A stretch of 64,000 bases of DNA, from NCBI RefSeq assembly GCF_021190915.1, contig NZ_JAIOAP010000028.1, forward strand, positions 1 through 64,000. Direction: 5' to 3'. Position 1 is the first letter of the stretch, and each line of letters opens with the position of its first letter. Shown here piece by piece: positions 63,114 through 64,000 of the stretch. Below the pieces are notes generated by a model. The model worked only from the letters and a program-made list of their open reading frames with translations, was not told where the DNA came from and made no database searches. Source of the stretch: Cohnella silvisoli (GTDB lineage Bacteria; Bacillota; Bacilli; Paenibacillales; Paenibacillaceae). The translations under genes were made by a program, and so were the position numbers.

Positions 63114-63136
63114 CCGAAGGTCCTAAGGACCCTCGG
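63114..63136 (-). terminator. Terminator of the kinase gene at the window end
   Basis: CCGAAGGTCC pairs with GGACCCTCGG with one mismatch around TAA; on the minus strand it is followed by eight U. The gap 62898-63113 shows no gene and should hold the SLH-5 promoter. Confidence 0.85.
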
Positions 63137-63149
63137 AGTTCGTACAAAT

Positions 63150-64000
63150 CTATTCCCCTGAGCCAACGAGCGGCAGCGTGAAATAAAACCGACTTCCTTT
63201 CCCGAGCTCGCTCTCTGCCCAAATTTCACCGCCATGCTGTTCGACAATTTCCTTGGCAATCGCAAGGCCAAGTCCGCTGCCCTGAGCTTCACCTTCCCTA
63301 TAGTGCCGCCGGAAAATGCGCGTCATCTGCTCCTCTCCAATCCCCTGACCGGTATCACCTATCATGATGCAGACCGATTTGTTCCTTAACGACGCCTGCA
63401 ACGTTATCGTGCCATCCGGCGGTGTAAACTTGCAAGCATTGTGAACCAGATTGGAAAGCACCCGCTTGATTAGATAAGGGTCAATCCGCACATCCGCATC
63501 CGTACCGAATGGCGAAATCATGAGCCTGCAGCGCCGTCCGGCATATTCGATGTCTGCCGCCAGTTCCTTGCCTATCTCCTCAAACCATTCATAGAAAATG
63601 ACCAGCTGCAAATCAGCGCTTCCCGAAGCAACCTCACTGCGGCTTAAAGCCAATAAGTCGTCAATAAACCGATTGACATCGAGAACCTTATCGTGAACAT
63701 TCCGCATGATTCGTTCCTGATGCTCTGGCCTCGTTTCGAACTTATGGATCAGCGCCTCAACGCCGCTCTGTACATAGGAGAGTGGACTGCGAACATCATG
63801 CGAAATGTTTTGCAGCATTTTCGTGCGGAATGTTTCCGATACGATAAGCTCATCGTTAGTGCGCTTTAAGCTTTCCGTCTGCTCTTCAACCGTTTTCTTC
63901 AAGTTTACGTTCCAATCCGAGAGCGTTTGTACCAGCTCTTGCTGCGCGTTTTCCTCTTTTTTGCGCATTTGATTCATGAGTGCATACATCAAGATCGCGA
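63150..64000 (-). CDS. Sensor histidine kinase, C-terminal part (runs past the window end)
   Basis: About 283 residues are visible; the frame is open past 64000, so the start and sensor part lie outside. A coiled coil (about 10-50; VEEQTESLKRTNDELIVSE) leads to HisKA with the phosphoacceptor in NISHDVRSPLSYVQSG and an ATPase domain (NLVHNACKFTPPDG; GDTGQGIGEEQM; GSGLGLAIAKEIVEQHGGEI). The arrangement is like the kinase half of 7TM-DISM or PAS-type receptors. It ends at 63150 with a strong terminator. No response regulator is visible next to it in the window. Confidence 0.88.
   Translation of the reverse strand, partial: AILMYALMNQMRKKEENAQQELVQTLSDWNVNLKKTVEEQTESLKRTNDELIVSETFRTKMLQNISHDVRSPLSYVQSGVEALIHKFETRPEHQERIMRNVHDKVLDVNRFIDDLLALSRSEVASGSADLQLVIFYEWFEEIGKELAADIEYAGRRCRLMISPFGTDADVRIDPYLIKRVLSNLVHNACKFTPPDGTITLQASLRNKSVCIMIGDTGQGIGEEQMTRIFRRHYREGEAQGSGLGLAIAKEIVEQHGGEIWAESELGKGSRFYFTLPLVGSGE

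Overview
The window looks like chromosomal DNA of a Gram-positive, endospore-forming-type Bacillota, most likely Paenibacillaceae (Paenibacillus or Cohnella-like). The signs are YesM/YesN-type two-component systems beside CUT1 sugar ABC transporters without a local ATPase, several giant surface proteins carrying S-layer homology (SLH) domains, a DUF1796 protein, strong GGAGG ribosome binding sites and frequent TTG starts. The genus is an inference from gene content; no rRNA or complete tRNA is present.

Layout. 1-7.8 kb: a kinase fragment cut by an insertion-sequence-like end, a glyoxalase-fold (VOC) gene behind an AraC regulator, a two-domain PhnB-like gene, the first SLH protein (SLH-1), then decayed DNA with a winged-helix fragment, palindromic repeats and a LuxR-type remnant. 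7.8-21.7 kb: a minus-strand carbohydrate operon driven from a good sigma-A promoter, with sensor kinase, response regulator, binding lipoprotein, two permeases, a cytoplasmic six-hairpin glycosidase-like protein and a secreted GH99-like enzyme with four LamG domains. 22-34 kb: a PhyH-type oxygenase gene and a second carbohydrate system, with LplB/LplC-type permeases, a lipoprotein, GH36 and GHL6-like enzymes and an AraC regulator on the minus strand, and a divergent response regulator/kinase pair. 34-43 kb: DUF1796, SLH-2, a broken DinB gene, an IS605-type element with TnpB only, and an ECF-like sigma/anti-sigma pair. 43-63 kb: a truncated RelB-like antitoxin, SLH-3 (14 RCC1 repeats), an OmpR-type two-component system, a deletion scar joining two truncated genes, SLH-4 (seven blade-like repeats and 11 InlB-type repeats) and SLH-5 (N-terminal SLH, beta-solenoid and about 1,280 mostly helical residues). 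The window ends inside a sensor kinase gene.

How it fits together. Two uptake-and-hydrolysis systems sense and import glycans or oligosaccharides; the five SLH proteins would sit on the cell wall and may bind polymers or other cells. SLH-1 and SLH-3 share one C-terminal cassette, SLH-2 and SLH-4 another, with unrelated N-terminal halves, so the locus looks like a surface-protein shuffling region. Many scars (SLH, DinB, GH99/WbsX, YesN, LuxR, wHTH, RelB and tRNA fragments, and a duplicated 3' end of SLH-5) show repeated deletion and duplication. The most novel item is the long helical-repeat region of SLH-5.
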